A stretch of DNA of 64,000 nt. It comes from Deroplatys truncata (Eukaryota > Arthropoda > Insecta > Mantodea > Mantidae). The first letter of the stretch is position 1; every line of letters starts with the position of its first letter. Position numbers and translations under genes: made by a program. Below, one piece after another: positions 11,947-22,580 of this stretch. Under the pieces are notes generated by a model that saw only the letters and a list, made by a program, of their open reading frames with translations, did not search any database and was not told the origin of the DNA. The stretch lies in assembly GCA_030765065.1 (NCBI GenBank), contig CM060975.1, positions 167,992,993-168,056,992 on the forward strand, written 5' to 3'.

Positions 11947-13803
11947 TGAAGGCGAAGTTGATTGGGTTTGGAGTTTTTCGACACTTTACTGATTGCTCCT
12001 GTCCCAATATTGTTATGCAAATGTCCTGTTTTCGGTTCATGACGGTAATTATTTCCCATTATTTGCCTTGTATAGTTTACTGCGTCAATCCTATCTTCTT
12101 GAACTGGTGAATTCCTCCCACTTCTACTTCTCGCCTCCTGTCTTGGTGAACTTGGTCTATAACTGTTTTCATAGTTATTGCTACAATCACCTCCAGAATA
12201 GCGTCTGTTTATAGGATACCTTTCCATTCTATCATAATTACATCTTTGAGTATGTACATAATTTATTTATGCATTCCGTCTTCGGTACTTTTTGCCTCTT
12301 CCCTTATAATTATTTTCAAAGTTATTTCTCCTCTTGTTATCATCGTAATTATTTTTCGGTATAGTCCCATGGTATCTCTCTCACATCAAAATTTCTAACA
12401 TTTCCTGGATATGCCCCCCGCCCGTAAAATTTTGTAGGACTTGTTTCTTTCTGCGTGAAATTCCTATCCTTAATGACGCCATCTTGATTTCTCTTCCTCT
12501 ACAAAGCGATCAACAAATCTATCATGGCTGCTGTTGTAACCGGTTTTGCAATAATTATATAATTTGTTATTGTTTCCGGAAAGTGTGCGGTTTCTAGATT
12601 TATTAATTCATTTTCTCCCATCGTTGGATCTAGCATCTTAGATTTCCTTGCCACTACCATGAAATAATTCACCAAAGATTGGTCCTTACGGGGATCGTAC
12701 TTGCCATCACTGAGTTCTAATCGTATATTCACTTGCCTGCTAGCACCCCAATATCTGTTCAGAAATAACTCTTAAAAGGCCCATTAATTGTTATCTAGCC
12801 GTACAGATAATTCCAGCCAATTGAAAACATTACCTTTAAAACATTTTCGTACTACAGTCATCTTGTATTCCTCTGGTATACCCTTAACATTAAAATATTC
12901 CTGCATGCTATTTATGAATGCTTTCGGATTATCTGATTCTTCGTCTTCAAAAATCGGTGGTGAAATTTCACTGAGAACATGGTTAGGCCATTGAAAAGGT
13001 GGGCCGCCATTTCTATTTTCATTTGTACTATTACTGTTGCTGAGGTACTTGGACCTAAATTCAGCATCGGAAGGTCAGCTGACGAATTCTGCGCTGCGTC
13101 GTTCCTTACTGTGGCACTGCTTACATTGCTACATGCTGAGCTACCAATATTGTCTGATATACACACTTTTTCTAACCCTTCCTTAAGTCTATCATTTACA
13201 TCATCTATTCCTACAGCAAGTCTCCTACTTTTTCTTTCAGACTGTTCTAACCTGTTTCTGTATATTTCTAGTTCTTTGCTAGTAGCTTCCCTTTCTCTAA
13301 CTAATTCTTGACTTAATTCTTCCCTAAATTTTCTGTTTTCTTTCTGTACTCTTTCACTAATCTGTTGTGTTACAATTTTAATTTCTTCTCTAACCTGTTC
13401 TTGATTCTCCCTAACTTCAATTCTCACGTTTTCTATTTCATTTCTAGCCTACTCCTTGAAATTTTCTAACACTTCTGCTGGTTCTCAATTTTATGACCAA
13501 TTTCAGTTAAGTTAAGTTGCTTCTCAACTCCTCCCTTAAACTTTGATTATTAGCTTTTATCTTATCCCTTAATTCTTTCTGACCCTGTTCTGTTACACTC
13601 CGGTTAGCTTTCATCTCATCCCTTAATTCTTTCTGACCCTGTATCATCGACATCATTAACTTTAACATCTCGTTATTTTCCATACTTTCCCCCGGTTGTT
13701 CTACCTGCTTTTGTACATTTCTAACATCTACTGTTTCTACTACCTTATTTACACTATTATTTGCGTCTTTCACAGTTCTACTATCACCGTCCTGAATATC
13801 CAT
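11943..13803 (-). pseudogene. gypsy-type gag remnants with coiled-coil N-terminus
   Basis: Gag forms the particle that packages the element's RNA. Fragments in order: 13803-13507 begins MDIQDGDSRTVKDANNS and carries a repeated QGQKELRDEMKAN / QGQKELRDKIKAN heptad-like unit. 13427-12912 is a long charged coiled coil (SERVQKENRKFREELSQELV). 12732-12499 contains KDQSLVNYFMVVARKSKMLD, alignable by eye with NESLVDYFLRYGQISRLLE in the second element, so it is the capsid-like gag domain. 12227-11943 is the Arg/Ser/Asn-rich tail (SSPRQEARSRSGRNSP). No CCHC zinc knuckle was seen. The frames are interrupted around 12912-12732, 12499-12227 and 13507-13427. Confidence 0.7.
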
Positions 13804-14959
13804 GTTTGAATCTGAATAATAAAATTGCTCGATTTAATGCGTCTTTTTGGTGTGTTTTACTTCTATCCTCATACAAAATAATATCCCTGATCTGTACGTA
13901 TATTGAATGTGTGAACCATTATCGTATAAAAGCAATTTCAATTATAGCAAAATAACAAGAAACAGATTTATCAAAGACTCGCTTAACTTCCTCTGCCATT
14001 GATTTAAGCTATTTTGAGACACGAAAGGAAAATTTGTCATTAAATATGCAAATCAGCCTAAATTTCAGCTGTAGCCATCGAAGTTGTTATACCATATGGA
14101 AAAAAAAGAATCTGCTGTTCCGTTGTTTGTAACTTTTCAATCAGGGTGTAATTTCCCCAAAAGCAAAGTACACTGTTCTTAATAAGAAAAGTCATTTACA
14201 ACCATATATGTTGTGGTAAGACATAAAATTATATTCTTTGTATCACTTAATTACTTTTTTTCAGAAGAACGAATTCAAATATTGACAGGGAACAAGAAAA
14301 AATAGCCACATTTGTTCGAAGGTAACTCTAAAACTACTCATGTGATTTCAACTATTTCTTAATCACATATGGCTTAAAACTTCGTATCTAAAATAGTCTG
14401 TCTCTATATAAAACTACCTTATTATTTACAAGGTAAATTTAATAGACCTAAGATACTTTATATGTACAACTATACGTTATTTATTCTGAATTCTCATTTT
14501 GCACATTGGTCTTGATCTTTCCGAAATTTTCGGTGCTGTCAAATTGGATAACATAAATGTTTCACCAGTACAACCATCATAAACTAACCATCAATCTTTA
14601 ATATTAAACATTCTTCTCTTTTCCCCCCGAAATAATTCCTTTTATACATCTGGAAGATACATATGAGCTATAATCTTATTTTGAAAAAGCATAGTAGAAT
14701 ATTTTACGGATATGGCTATTTGAACTCTAATTCTGGGCTATTGTATTCCAAGGATGGATATTTCTCATTATCTTTGGGCTTTGTTATACTTTTGGTGATT
14801 AAAGTGAGTAGCGTTAATTGAGTAGCTGGAGGTTGGTTAATAAAAGTGTCCATGAGCCAGGTACAGTGTGATCCATAAAACCATTTTAATGGGCCATAGC
14901 TCTTGAACAAATAATAGAATACATGTGCAACTTTGGCAGAATAAAATACACAATTAGGA
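13804..14959. other. Non-coding; expected 5' LTR/leader of the gypsy-type element not recognised
   Basis: This is where the 5' LTR of the minus-strand element should lie. No repeat of the 6-8.4 kb flank and no convincing primer-binding site were found. The 5' end may be truncated or too diverged to see by eye. No genes recognised. Confidence 0.35.
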
Positions 14960-15983
14960 GATTGCATTGTTCATTGTTCCTCTGAGCAAATGCTGGAATT
15001 GTCCTTTACCGCCATCCATACATATCTGCATACGTTTCACCACATTCTGTGATGCTCTAGAAGGAATATCCTCGCCAATGTTGCTTATTTCGTTACTAGA
15101 CGATTCACAGAGTTCAGCAGTTGTCCGAGGTCTATTCTTATACACTCTAGTTTTAAGATACTCCCATAAGAAGAAGTCCGTCGAGATTATTTCAGGTGAT
15201 CTGGGGGGCCACAAATCTTTTTATACTATTCAATTAATTATCAAAGAAACTGGTTACAAGTTGCATAGAAGAGTTAGATGTAGACACATTGCTCCATCTT
15301 GCTGGAAATAACCTGCTGTCAAATATCATCCAGCTGCTCCACAAACGCATTGAAGATTCCCGTATAAACTGCAGTGTCTACACTCGTATCAAAGAAAATG
15401 GGACCAACACCGCGCACCACAATTCAACCGTTTCAGCAATCAGTGGTGTTACGTGGATGATATGGGGGTTTACAACAGCCCAATATCTGCTGTTTTGTTC
15501 GTTGATGTAGCCTGTCAGATGAAACCATGCCTCATCTGTAAACCACGCAATGGAGGGAATGTCTGGTCGTGGAATAAGAAAACCCTGAAACCATCTACAA
15601 TAGCCCATTCGTTTTACGTGATCTGGTTCTTTCAATTACTGCACCATATGTATCCTATATAGTCGCAATCCCGATTTCTTTGCAACTTGACATGTATCAT
15701 TTGAATAACCTAACTCCTGGCTCAATCGAAGCAAGGATTTCTTTGGAGAGTTTACTAAGCGTCTTCGAACTTTATCAACAGACGCTACACTCAATAAGGG
15801 ATATGTTTTCCGCTGTCACTGACCAGTTGTCTCCAGCTTTCTTACTAGCGATAAAATTGTTGTCATTGTTGAAACATCGCGCACATTGAATTCTCTTCAA
15901 AATTCCCGTTATGTAACTATCAATGCATTTGTCTTCCAATACGTTTTCAGAACAAAAACACGCTCTCGAAGTGAGTATTGCAT
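14960..15983 (-). pseudogene. Second broken Tc1/mariner-superfamily DDE transposase
   Basis: An ATG at 15983 opens MQYSLRERVFVLKTYWKT, the usual start of an insect transposase with a paired helix-turn-helix. The next pieces are TTILSLVRKLETTG, VDKVRRRLVNSPKKSLLRLS and LRLYRIHMVQ, with internal stops. The frame 15635-15378 has MGYCRWFQGFL and the first catalytic block IAWFTDEAWFHLTGYIN, with D and E intact. FQQDGA-type sequence is only partly readable near 15310-15290 because of indels. The frame 15214-14960 has MWPPRSPEIISTDFFLWEYL and the tail QNVVKRMQICMDGGKGQFQHLL. It is related to, but clearly different from, the copy at 1.2-2.3 kb. Several stops and a central rearrangement make it non-functional. 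No terminal repeats were found. Confidence 0.8.
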
Positions 15984-16909
15984 GTTTCTGTTAGGACTGC
16001 AAACTAAAGACTGTCAACAATGCTCGTAATTGCCATAAAAATCAACAAAATAGTCAACAAATAGCATTACTACTGATTCTCCCAGATCCACTTAGTCATT
16101 AAAACAGATTTCGCATTTCTACGAGCTTTCAGAGGGGAATTGTGGCCCATTAAAGAATTCAGGTTTATAGGGATCCACTGTAGTAAATTAAATAACTGCA
16201 CATTAAAAATTTGCATAAATGTACGCGTAGGGGTGCAAGGTGCTCTCTCATATAAAACATAAAGGGTCAAGCCACGCCATTAATTTTTGTGGGACTTATA
16301 GAGCCAAACCAAAGGGAGCACGTATAGGTTTGCCATGAAATTTAGTAGTAAGGCAGTTGCTTCATGCAGAATAATGCATCTGACCATGCATTCAAATGAG
16401 GTCGAGTTGGTCTTTTGATTCATATTGTAAATAATTAGTATTTTTTAAAACATTTGTAATATTTTCAAACTGGAACCATAATATGCGTTATATTTTGTAA
16501 CCCTGCTAGTTTCATTTTTTTGCTTATTATTTCAAATTATTAATTAACATAGGATTCATTTTTTAAAGTACGCCCGCAGTTTATAGGCCAAGAGGAAACT
16601 GCGCTATTAAGATATGAGTGCCGGAATGGGCAACCTTTAATATACCTACTATTAAAATAAAAAAACAAATAAAATTTAGTAAATGAAGTCATTGCTGGAG
16701 TTCTAAGGCAACTACGAAGTAATGTACCGCTCCGCCACGCACGTGCCTACGTTCTGGCGAGCAAACGGTGTAGGTTGTGTCAGCCTTGTATTATGGGAAG
16801 TGGTGACTGAGAATCAGCAGACGTATCATTACTCTTAGTACTGTTATCATTTAAAAAGAGAGGATGATGCAAAATATTCTTCATTAAACTATGTACTCAC
16901 GTGGTTTCA
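15984..16909. other. Non-coding, nothing recognised
   Basis: No supported gene, RNA or repeat was seen here. The left part may be the 5' flank of the transposase at 15 kb. Confidence 0.4.
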
Positions 16910-17517
16910 TTAGTCATATTCTGGAATGGGCTCCATTCTCTCATGAACTGAGTGAGCTGATGCGTCATCTAATTCATCATCTGAGGTGTTGTTCTCTAGC
17001 CAAGTGAAATGACAGAGTGTTCCACTGCAATGTCCGTTATGCCCTCCAGTTTCCAAAGTTGATTTTGCTCCTTTATGCCACATTTTAATCAATCGAGCCA
17101 TTTTTGAGGCGTTACTTCCCTAAACGCTCCATGAACATTTTGTACCTCGCAAACTTGAATGTTTTGTTGCATCTTGCTATGTAACCTTTCACATGACTGT
17201 ATACAAGTTCGTTTAGATCTATGGAACAATGGTAAGCCTGCAGTCTAACAATACAATTACCTGCTCTTTCCACCGAATCAACCACAACGTACCTTTCACA
17301 CGCACCTTTTAATGGCTCTACCTGTTCCAGTAATTCAATATTCACCAAGCTTTCGTTACAGTATATGCCTTTGTTTTGCAGACAAGTTATAATTTCTTTT
17401 TCTCCGGGATTCAATTGGAAACATACAGATTATACGCCATGGTATGGTACATTGTCCATAACAACCACACTGTTTGGCTTCAGATTAAAATTTTTTCAAA
17501 GTAGCATCTGAAAATAT
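16910..17517 (-). pseudogene. DDE transposase pseudogene, C-terminal segment (split by an LTR element)
   Basis: Reading leftwards from 17517, the frame gives IFRCYFEKILI, then LKPNSVVVMDNVPYHGV, with the second catalytic Asp in VVMDN. Next come NPGEKEIITCLQNKGIYCNE and ESLVNIELLEQVEPLKG, then IVRLQAYHCSIDLNELVYSH, the block that carries the catalytic Glu (family form: RLPPYHCELNPIEL). VKGYIARCNKTFKF follows. The end, MEPIPEYD, closes at 16910. The sequence stops exactly at the ATAT target duplication (17514-17517) and resumes at 21782. It belongs to an insect Tc1/IS630-like transposase family. Stops (for example after FEKILI and HGV) show it is dead. Confidence 0.8.
17514..17517. other. Target-site duplication (ATAT), left copy
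   Basis: ATAT immediately precedes the left LTR. The same four bases follow the right LTR at 21782-21785. Removing the element and one ATAT restores a continuous transposase reading across the site. Confidence 0.75.
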
Positions 17518-17977
17518 TGTCGTAACCTCTTTACATATTTTAACTCAATGGGGATAGAGCGATAGGTACCGTGAACAGGATGAAACAATAAACTACACAA
17601 GGTCCGACGGGGCAAGCTCAACAAAATCCTAAATACACCTAAAAGTTCCTAAAACACTGTATGGGAGGGAAGAAGGATCAAATATCTACTAGAAATCACA
17701 GGCCGGGCTTTAGTTTAACCAATGTATTGGATGTTAATAGATACAAAATGTTACCTGTTTGCCATCGGCGACGCGTCATCATGATGGTGGCAAGCTACAC
17801 GAGTGCTCCCTTGCAAGAGAGAGAGAGAGAGAGAGAAAGAGGCAACTGACGCTACCTTCTAACGAACCGGTTTCCCCCACCACTATTCTGACATCATACG
17901 ATCTCTGTTACCAATCCATACACTAGTATATACATTTCCCAACCAGCAAACAAACATTACCCTAACCAAATGTCACA
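17518..17977 (-). repeat. Left LTR (3' LTR of the minus-strand element)
   Basis: 460 bp. It aligns with 21387-21781. It has about 52 extra bases (about 17531-17583) after the shared TGTCGTAACCTCT and a longer (GA)n run at 17816-17838. The rest differs by scattered substitutions. Confidence 0.85.
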
Positions 17978-20073
17978 TCTGCCCCTGGCCACCCAGATCG
18001 ACGTCCCCGTCGAGTCAAAAAGGATTTTATCACTTACAGAAAATTACAAAGAACAGAGACAGCATAAATGAATGACATACTTTACAAAATTATCTGAATA
18101 TTTACAAAATATGGAACCAAAATGTCTGTCGAAGCAGATGTAAAAGGACCTGTTATTAAATTTATACAGAGCTAATACAAACATGGAGCCTCGAGTGCCA
18201 CCGACGATATTCAAAGATGTTTTATCTCATCCAGTAAAAGCAAACCCCGCACACGCTCATTACCCCTAGCTGCTACTGTCACACCCACAGTACACTGCAC
18301 CACATATTGTCCTAACTGTTTGTGGATGAAAATGATCACCTCACCCACAACGAAGAGGATTCAGCCGTAGAGTTGTTGTTTCACAATGCTGGTAACATGG
18401 GGGTAATCGCTGGCTTGGACTGCCCCCCGTACAGTGGCTCCTTTTGCCACCTGCAGTGTAGTGAACTGGCAGTAGCTCTCCCTGGTGTATCTCTGTGCAG
18501 CCTTTGGTATGGCACTGTACTGCAGGGTCACTGCTCTGGACACTCGAGCTCCCGAATCAGCCAAAATCACTATAACAGGGGTAATAACAGGTATAATTTG
18601 TGCTCCAAAACATCATGCAGGGAAGAAGAAGAAAATAGTATGTCATTTATGAGAATACAATCAAAAGATACCACAAATTTTGCAAACATTTAGAAACATT
18701 GAAACTTAAAGAAAAAAATGAATACACATTGACATAAAAACTGAATTCTGCAAAGGGGTACAAGCCAAAATTTCACAAAAAATGTTTACAAAGCAAAATA
18801 AAGAGACATGACGGGGTCAGAATACAGTAATATTATATGAATTATATTCATAGATTGCACATAAAAGCAGAACACAAATATAGTAAAACATTTGGGATCC
18901 CAATATTAAATTTGACTAGCTGCTAAAACTACCAAAGAAAATGAATAAGTGCACTTTTCAATCAATCATACATGACAACGAAATGAAATCATTCATATCA
19001 ACCATTGCTCCAATAATACAACACACTCAGTTTAATAACTACCCAAAACTACTAAGAACATTGCTACATACTTAAAAAATAAACCCACATAACATGCATC
19101 AAACTACAAATATTCATGCTTTACTTGCAATGACAACTTTCTTCTTCACATTACTATCCTTATTTTCCTCGTTAGGATCATTATTATTATCATTTCTATC
19201 TTCATCATCCACAGTAATTACTGAGAAAATAAATATCTTCACTGTCATGTCTCATTCAACTAGCTGCAAAAATCAAAGATACCAGACATAGGCATAAACT
19301 GAACAAATCACATTGACATTTCAGGAATGACACCAATAATATAGCATTGCACTGCTGCATCCACATCAACCGAATCAAAATTAAGCTGGAAAATAGATGG
19401 TATTAACAGTTGTTGTATAAGATGGTATTAACACTTGTTGCATAAACTAAAAAAAATATTCTCATTGCATTCAATTCATTACATTTACTCTCTTATGTGA
19501 ACACATCACTCACGCTATACTGGGCACGTTTCAGCAACACCAATAAAAAATATTTCTCAACTTCTCACCACGAATTTCCAGGTACATGTTAGCCCTCCTG
19601 AAAACTCAAACATTCATACTTCAAGGGTACATTATAGCTATCCCATCGAAGCTGACGTTAACTCAACACCTCTCACTACCACCATCTGGGGTTATTCTTC
19701 GGCACTCCCACCGAGGCAAATCTTCCATATATACTACTCACATAACTTCACACACATACATAAATTTATGCAACAACTTCTGCAAAGAAGAATCACAGCA
19801 TCATAATGAAACACAAAATCAAACCAAAAACAAATGCAACAGAACAAAGCACATGATTATAAAATCAACACTTCCATATATCATTCCTGGAAGTCAAAGG
19901 TAATTAAACACAGTACACATCAGACCAATTGCACCACAGTATAACATAACCAAACAATTAATTTCCCTTGCCCAAAATAAAAATCCAAAATTTTCATTAC
20001 ACAAAATGGTGAAAAACTTTCAATTTAGCAGAGACATACATAGCACACTTTATTCCTGAAAAGCAAAGCTTAA

Positions 20074-20550
20074 TTAAGCATTAGTCAGTGAAACAAAATA
20101 AAAATTTAGCATACTTCTCTGCATTGTGAAACTTTTAAGGCGTTCGAAATACACATACCACAATTGGGTACACATCATGTGTACATACTTACAGGTCGGT
20201 TTTCTTCTTTTTTCCTTCTTCTTTTCTTCTCTTTTACCAGTGCAACTTTCAAATTTCTTGTAACACATATCACTGCACCCTTGACATCGAATGGGGGTGG
20301 ATAAATCCTTCTGGTCCATATCAGATGATCGTGGAAGCTGTAAAGGTTTCTGCGAAGCTGGTACAGCAGATGGTAACTGAAACTGGTTAACTTGGTTACA
20401 TAACTGTTCCACACGATCAATCAACTGTTTCAAAATACTTTCCAAAAAAAAAGATAAAACTAAATATGGCAACGGTGATGCAAAATTACGCCAATATGGC
20501 TTAGAAAGACTTGACACGAGGGCCACTTGAATACAAGTCCAATATTTCAA
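20074..20550 (-). CDS. Hypothetical 158-residue frame inside the LTR element
   Basis: The function is not recognised. It starts MKYWTCIQVALVSSL with a moderately hydrophobic first 35 residues. A mid-part is rich in Gln/Pro/Ser (QFQLPSAVPASQKPLQL), then a Cys-containing part RCQGCSDMCYKKFESC and a strongly basic/acidic run, KREEKKKEKRRKPTC. The Cys spacing does not match a CCHC gag knuckle. It could be a relic of gag or a chance frame. Confidence 0.15.
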   Translation of the reverse strand: MKYWTCIQVALVSSLSKPYWRNFASPLPYLVLSFFLESILKQLIDRVEQLCNQVNQFQLPSAVPASQKPLQLPRSSDMDQKDLSTPIRCQGCSDMCYKKFESCTGKREEKKKEKRRKPTCKYVHMMCTQLWYVYFERLKSFTMQRSMLNFYFVSLTNA

Positions 20551-21370
20551 AACAGAGTGTACACATGGAAGAAAGAGCAGAAAATGCTACACACGTAATT
20601 TATGCGTACCGGAGTACGATGCACAATTATGAATTCCTTCTTTTTTTTAAAAAAAAATAGATGCACCTGAACTTTTATACACACACGCAAATAAACGCAC
20701 AGAACACGTGCTGTAAAACATTGGCTTCACATGCTAGAATTGTTAATGAATTGCATGACCACGCGGAGATTGCGAAACACACTTATGTACATAAAAGTTG
20801 CACGAAAAATGCACCCAAAAATATAGTAAGGAATAGAAAATCAAAATCAATGCAATATAGAATTACACGCTCCCAACAATATTACCAATTAGCATCCCCA
20901 AACACACCAGCTAACACGTAAAGACCACAGTATCAAAGTTGCAAATATCGCTCAATTTTTTTTCACAATTCACAAAAACACCAAGAAATTTAGAAGGTTA
21001 GTGCAAACAATTTCTCATACAAACATAATTTAACAGAATTTACGTAATGGTAAGGGAAAATGGAGCCAAGAATTACCGACGCTACGCCAACCGCCAACAG
21101 CAAAACAATGTATAAAATTTTAATGTGAGTCCAAAATAAAGATATAAAGACGGGACTTTTACAGAAATACTTGTAAATGAATTGAGAACACACCACTACA
21201 ATTTTCAAATATGAACTTTTACCATTCAGGCCAAACTAAGGAGTGACACGTTCCAACGGACACGTGGATGACGAAGCACGCTACATTTCAGGAGAAAAAA
21301 ATTTTGCTACAAAATATTACATTATTCTCGGCGACTCACGCCTATTTGCCCGGTGCCTCACCAATTACTC

Positions 21371-21384
21371 GGCGCCTAACACCA
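21371..21384 (-). promoter_or_regulatory. Putative primer-binding site (tRNA-Leu-like)
   Basis: Two bases inside the right LTR, the minus strand reads TGGTGTTAGGCGCC. The first ten bases differ at one place from TGGTGTCAGG, the usual complement of a tRNA-Leu 3' end. The position relative to the LTR fits. The second half does not match, so the assignment is tentative. Confidence 0.4.
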
Positions 21385-21386
21385 AT

Positions 21387-21781
21387 TGTCGTAACCTCTA
21401 CAATAAACTACACGAGGTCCGACGGGGCGAGCTCAACAAAATCCTAAATACACCTAAAGATTCCTAAAACATTGTATGGGAGGGAAGAAGGATCAAATGT
21501 CTACTACAAATCACATGCCAGGGCTTTAGTTTAACCAAGATGATTTGGATGTTAATAAATACAAAATGTTACCTGTTTGCCATCGGCGACGCGTCGATCA
21601 TGATGGTGGCCAAGCTACACGAGTGCTCCCTTGCAAGAGAGAGAGGCAACTGACGCTACCTTCTAATGAACCGATTTCCCCCACCACTATTCTGACATCA
21701 TACGATCTCTGTTACCAACCCACACACTAGTACATACATTTCCCAACCAACAAACAAACATTACCCTAACCAAATGTCACA
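21387..21781 (-). repeat. Right LTR (5' LTR of the minus-strand element)
   Basis: 395 bp, the direct-repeat partner of 17518-17977. It starts TGTCGTAACC and ends AAATGTCACA on the plus strand. It lacks the 52-base insert and has a short (GA)n. In the minus-strand orientation it would carry the promoter. Confidence 0.85.
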
Positions 21782-21874
21782 ATATCACCAGTTATTTCTT
21801 CATGGTTGTTCTCCTCTTTTTATCTTTCCCACTTTTATTTTTAACACCCATGGTTAGTCCAGACAATATGTCCG
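21782..21874 (-). pseudogene. DDE transposase pseudogene, middle segment
   Basis: Directly beyond the right ATAT, the minus strand reads ENNHEEITGD and joins in phase, across the insertion, with IFRCYFEKILI. This is the family block usually read as 'YHEEM'. Just upstream, GLTMGVKNKSGKD is readable in another frame. That resembles the block ahead of it in the family, so a short internal deletion is likely. The remaining upstream part is displaced by a SINE and an R repeat. Confidence 0.65.
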
Positions 21875-22040
21875 TTTCTTTGTTTTAACTGGCGGATTCG
21901 AATCCCGTCCATGGAAATGGGTGTTTGTATGTCTGTGTGCTGTATGTGCACCAGTAATTTTGGTAATAAGCGGTAAACAGTAATATAGAGAAAACACGGT
22001 GTTAATAAAACCTGGAGAAGTAGGGGAACATTAAAAATAT
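21875..22040 (+). repeat. SINE copy (tRNA-like B box, ATGGGTGTTTGT body)
   Basis: GGCGGATTCGAATCCCGTCC (21891-21910) contains a pol III B box. It is followed by CCATGG and ATGGGTGTTTGT, then GTAATAAGCGGTAA. The same order occurs on the minus strand at 44960-44750, which has the fuller tRNA-like head. It interrupts the transposase pseudogene. Confidence 0.65.
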
Positions 22041-22539
22041 CTAATGTGTTGCCAATCACATGACTTTCTCTACTCTTACACAAACTATTTTTACAAACGC
22101 TAATTCACTTATTACCAATTTTCTTGAAGATGCAAGGGGAATATGGTAGGCTTTATGCGATAGTCAAATATATTAAGAGCTGGTTGCTATGTGGAGCTTT
22201 TATTTTGTTTGTATACGCATAAAAAACAATAACGAATTCCCATTTGAGAAAAAGTTAAAGTATTGGAAAATTCAAAAAATAACAAAGAAATATCTCGGAA
22301 ATGGTTCACACGACAAAAAATATGGATATTTCATAAATTTTTTGAGCAGTAAAATTTTGTCAATCTCTTATGGTTTACCAATTACACGAAAGTCATTCAG
22401 ATTGAAGGGGGCTTTTGGGGATATCCCATAAACTCAATATATACATTTCATTTGGTACAAAAATATCTTGCACATATGATATTGTAATCAAAATCGTTAG
22501 AGCCATTTTTGAGGAAATCAAATACTTTGAAAAATGGTC

Positions 22540-22543
<4 letters not shown>
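22041..22543 (-). repeat. Interspersed repeat family R, copy 1 (truncated)
   Basis: It begins with the family end ACATGACTTTCTCTACTCTT (reversed orientation) and matches 41160-41700 closely, including ATCAAAATCGTTAGAGCCAT. It stops at the (TA)n run. It lies inside the split transposase pseudogene. Confidence 0.7.

Positions 22544-22579
<36 letters not shown>
22544..22579. repeat. (TA)n microsatellite
   Basis: About 18 TA units, at the truncated end of R copy 1 and the start of the transposase N-terminal segment. Confidence 0.9.

Positions 22580-22580
<1 letters not shown>

Larger units (their letters stand above)
8468..13803 (-). mobile_element. Ty3/gypsy-type LTR retrotransposon body (gag-pol), degenerate, LTRs not identified
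   Basis: Domain order along the minus strand is gag (13803 to about 12000), aspartic protease (11946-11605), reverse transcriptase (11260 to about 10330), RNase H (about 10180-9800), then integrase with a zinc-binding head (about 9510-8468). Integrase downstream of RNase H is the Ty3/gypsy order. The body of about 5.3 kb is close to full length, but it is divided by at least six frameshifts or stops, so it cannot make a normal polyprotein. No env-like frame was seen after integrase. I could not match LTRs at the two ends. A related but distinct element lies at 47.6-50.9 kb. Confidence 0.85.
17978..21386 (-). other. Interior of the LTR element, no recognisable retroviral domains
   Basis: A-rich sequence. 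The 158-residue frame at 20550-20074 (minus) has a Lys/Glu-rich stretch after CYKKFESCTGKREEKKKEK. It lies about 840 bases inside the presumed 5' LTR, where gag would be expected, but no gag motif is visible. A GC-richer patch (18230-18620) holds a 69-residue minus frame (18570-18361) of unknown meaning. I see no YxDD, D-T/S-G or integrase motifs. The element is best described as a large non-autonomous (LARD-like) derivative; an internally rearranged gypsy element is the alternative. Confidence 0.5.
17518..21781 (-). mobile_element. 4.26-kb LTR retroelement, probably non-autonomous, inserted in a transposase pseudogene
   Basis: Two long direct repeats (17518-17977 and 21387-21781) bound a 3.4-kb interior. 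Each LTR starts TGTCG and ends GTCACA on the plus strand, and the copy is flanked by ATAT at 17514-17517 and 21782-21785, a 4-bp target duplication as expected for Ty3/gypsy-type integration. Minus-strand orientation is inferred. Next to the right LTR is TGGTGTTAGG (21384-21375), like a primer-binding site for tRNA-Leu. Next to the left LTR is purine-rich GGCCAGGGGCAGA (minus strand, about 17990-17978), a fitting polypurine tract. No reverse transcriptase, protease or integrase motif was found inside, so it would need proteins from another element. By eye the LTRs are about 95% identical apart from indels, so it is fairly young. Confidence 0.85.
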
